From assembly GCA_024681275.1 (NCBI GenBank), contig JAILBD010000276.1, positions 1 to 5,371 of the forward strand: 5,371 bases of DNA, read 5' to 3'. This document shows, in pieces, positions 4,727-5,371 of the stretch. Made by a program: the position numbers and the translations under genes. Every line of letters begins with the position of its first letter. Position 1 is the stretch's first letter. Below the pieces are notes generated by a model that saw only the letters and a list, made by a program, of their open reading frames with translations, ran no database searches and was not told the DNA's origin. The DNA comes from Erysipelotrichaceae bacterium. Its GTDB lineage: Bacteria > Bacillota_I > Bacilli_A > Erysipelotrichales > Erysipelotrichaceae.

Positions 4727-5371
4727 TCATAGGCTCAGATGGATCATTTTCACCATGGAAAGCCGATCTGAAATGATCATGCTGACTTTCGTCGAAAGAC
4801 TCAGACCCTTCTTGCTGATATGTCTGTAAAAGACCTCTTCCGCAAGGACTGACGTTTTCTCGTCGATCTTTGCTGCCAGTTTCGCGGCGGAATCGACATA
4901 GAAATACATCTTCGCATCCTCATGTCCTACTGTCTTCATGTGTTTCTTCTTCATCATTTCCATACCACTTTTGCTGACGGCGTCAAACAGGACCTCGATA
5001 TCGCCGTAGTCTTCAAGCATGCGGAACAGATCCAGAACCTTTTTTTCTTCGAAGTAATAGAAAAGCCCGCTGGCAGTTACCAGAATCGGCGCATCAGGAT
5101 GATCCTTCCGGACCTGATCGATCCAGCCATGCTCAAAAGCATCGTCGGCAATATACCGCTCCCTGTCCGTTTCCGGAAGAAGTGTCTTCCTGTACTCGAT
5201 CACATCAGGCAGATCGATCCCATACCACATCGTGTAGCCGTTGTCATTGCGGTAATAAGCCGTCTCCAGTCCGCATCCGAGCTGGACGATGATCCCGTTC
5301 TTTTTTCTTTTCAGGAAATCAGAAATATAACGATCCATATTGGCGGAACGGGATGCCGATGCCAGATAAGT
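4727..5371 (-). CDS. LCMT/COG3315-type SAM-dependent methyltransferase, 5' end outside window
   Basis: This is a class I SAM-dependent methyltransferase of the leucine carboxyl methyltransferase (LCMT, TcmP-like, COG3315) type, a cytosolic family that O-methylates carboxyl or hydroxyl groups of proteins or small molecules. Numbering from the right edge of the window, the SAM-binding glycine loop QLGCGLET is at residues 30-37. The post-I acidic segment WYGIDLPDVI is at 49-58, and a VTASGLFYYF strand matches the family's 'v.EGllmYl' motif. The frame has no stop up to the window edge. The residues before the first internal Met (ASASRSAN) fit the family's 'aaRtr..D..i..fl' segment. That Met (codon at 5338) has no Shine-Dalgarno sequence upstream, so the true start is probably some tens of codons further upstream. 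About 70 bases separate it from the next gene. The fold and family are fairly sure; the substrate is unknown. Confidence 0.85.
   Translation of the reverse strand, partial: TYLASASRSANMDRYISDFLKRKKNGIIVQLGCGLETAYYRNDNGYTMWYGIDLPDVIEYRKTLLPETDRERYIADDAFEHGWIDQVRKDHPDAPILVTASGLFYYFEEKKVLDLFRMLEDYGDIEVLFDAVSKSGMEMMKKKHMKTVGHEDAKMYFYVDSAAKLAAKIDEKTSVLAEEVFYRHISKKGLSLSTKVSMIISDRLSMVKMIHLSL

Noticed and set aside
1..5371. CRISPR arrays, tRNA or rRNA genes, insertion sequences or phage genes
   Set aside because: No regular repeats with spacers, no cloverleaf or rRNA-like stretches and no transposase or integrase motifs were seen; the window is filled by the eight genes described.

Overview
The window is a compact stretch of eight protein-coding genes, all on the minus strand, so transcription runs from high to low coordinates. 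Several features suggest a low-to-mid-GC Bacillota (Firmicutes) genome, perhaps a gut-type member of the Erysipelotrichales or Lachnospirales. These are strong AGGAGG-type ribosome binding sites, short or overlapping gene junctions, roughly balanced base composition, and protein families such as the cysteine-rich ATC-hydrolase family. This assignment is an inference from style and family content; no taxonomic marker is present.

Layout in order of transcription: (1) 5371-4727, the 3' part of a leucine-carboxyl-methyltransferase-like (COG3315-type) SAM methyltransferase whose start lies outside the window; (2) after about 70 bases, an alpha/beta hydrolase (4656-3877); (3) overlapping it by 14 bases, a metallo-beta-lactamase-fold hydrolase (3890-2985); (4) joined by an ATGA overlap, a protein of the L-2-amino-thiazoline-4-carboxylic acid hydrolase family (2988-2350); (5) and (6), each joined by another ATGA overlap, two small four-helix membrane proteins that look like diverged copies of one family (2353-1850 and 1853-1374); (7) after 19 bases, a six-helix membrane protein (1354-632); (8) overlapping it by 8 bases, a UbiE-type SAM methyltransferase (639-34). 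A strong Shine-Dalgarno sequence at bases 1-8 shows that another gene begins just beyond the left edge.

Genes 2 to 8 are packed tightly enough to be one translationally coupled operon, and gene 1 may belong to it. The soluble products are three probable hydrolases and two methyltransferases, and the other three products are integral membrane proteins. This mix fits modification or detoxification of a small molecule with a membrane component, but no substrate can be named from the sequence. No RNA genes, mobile elements, CRISPR arrays, convincing promoters or terminators were found, and no gene-free stretch exceeds about 70 bases.
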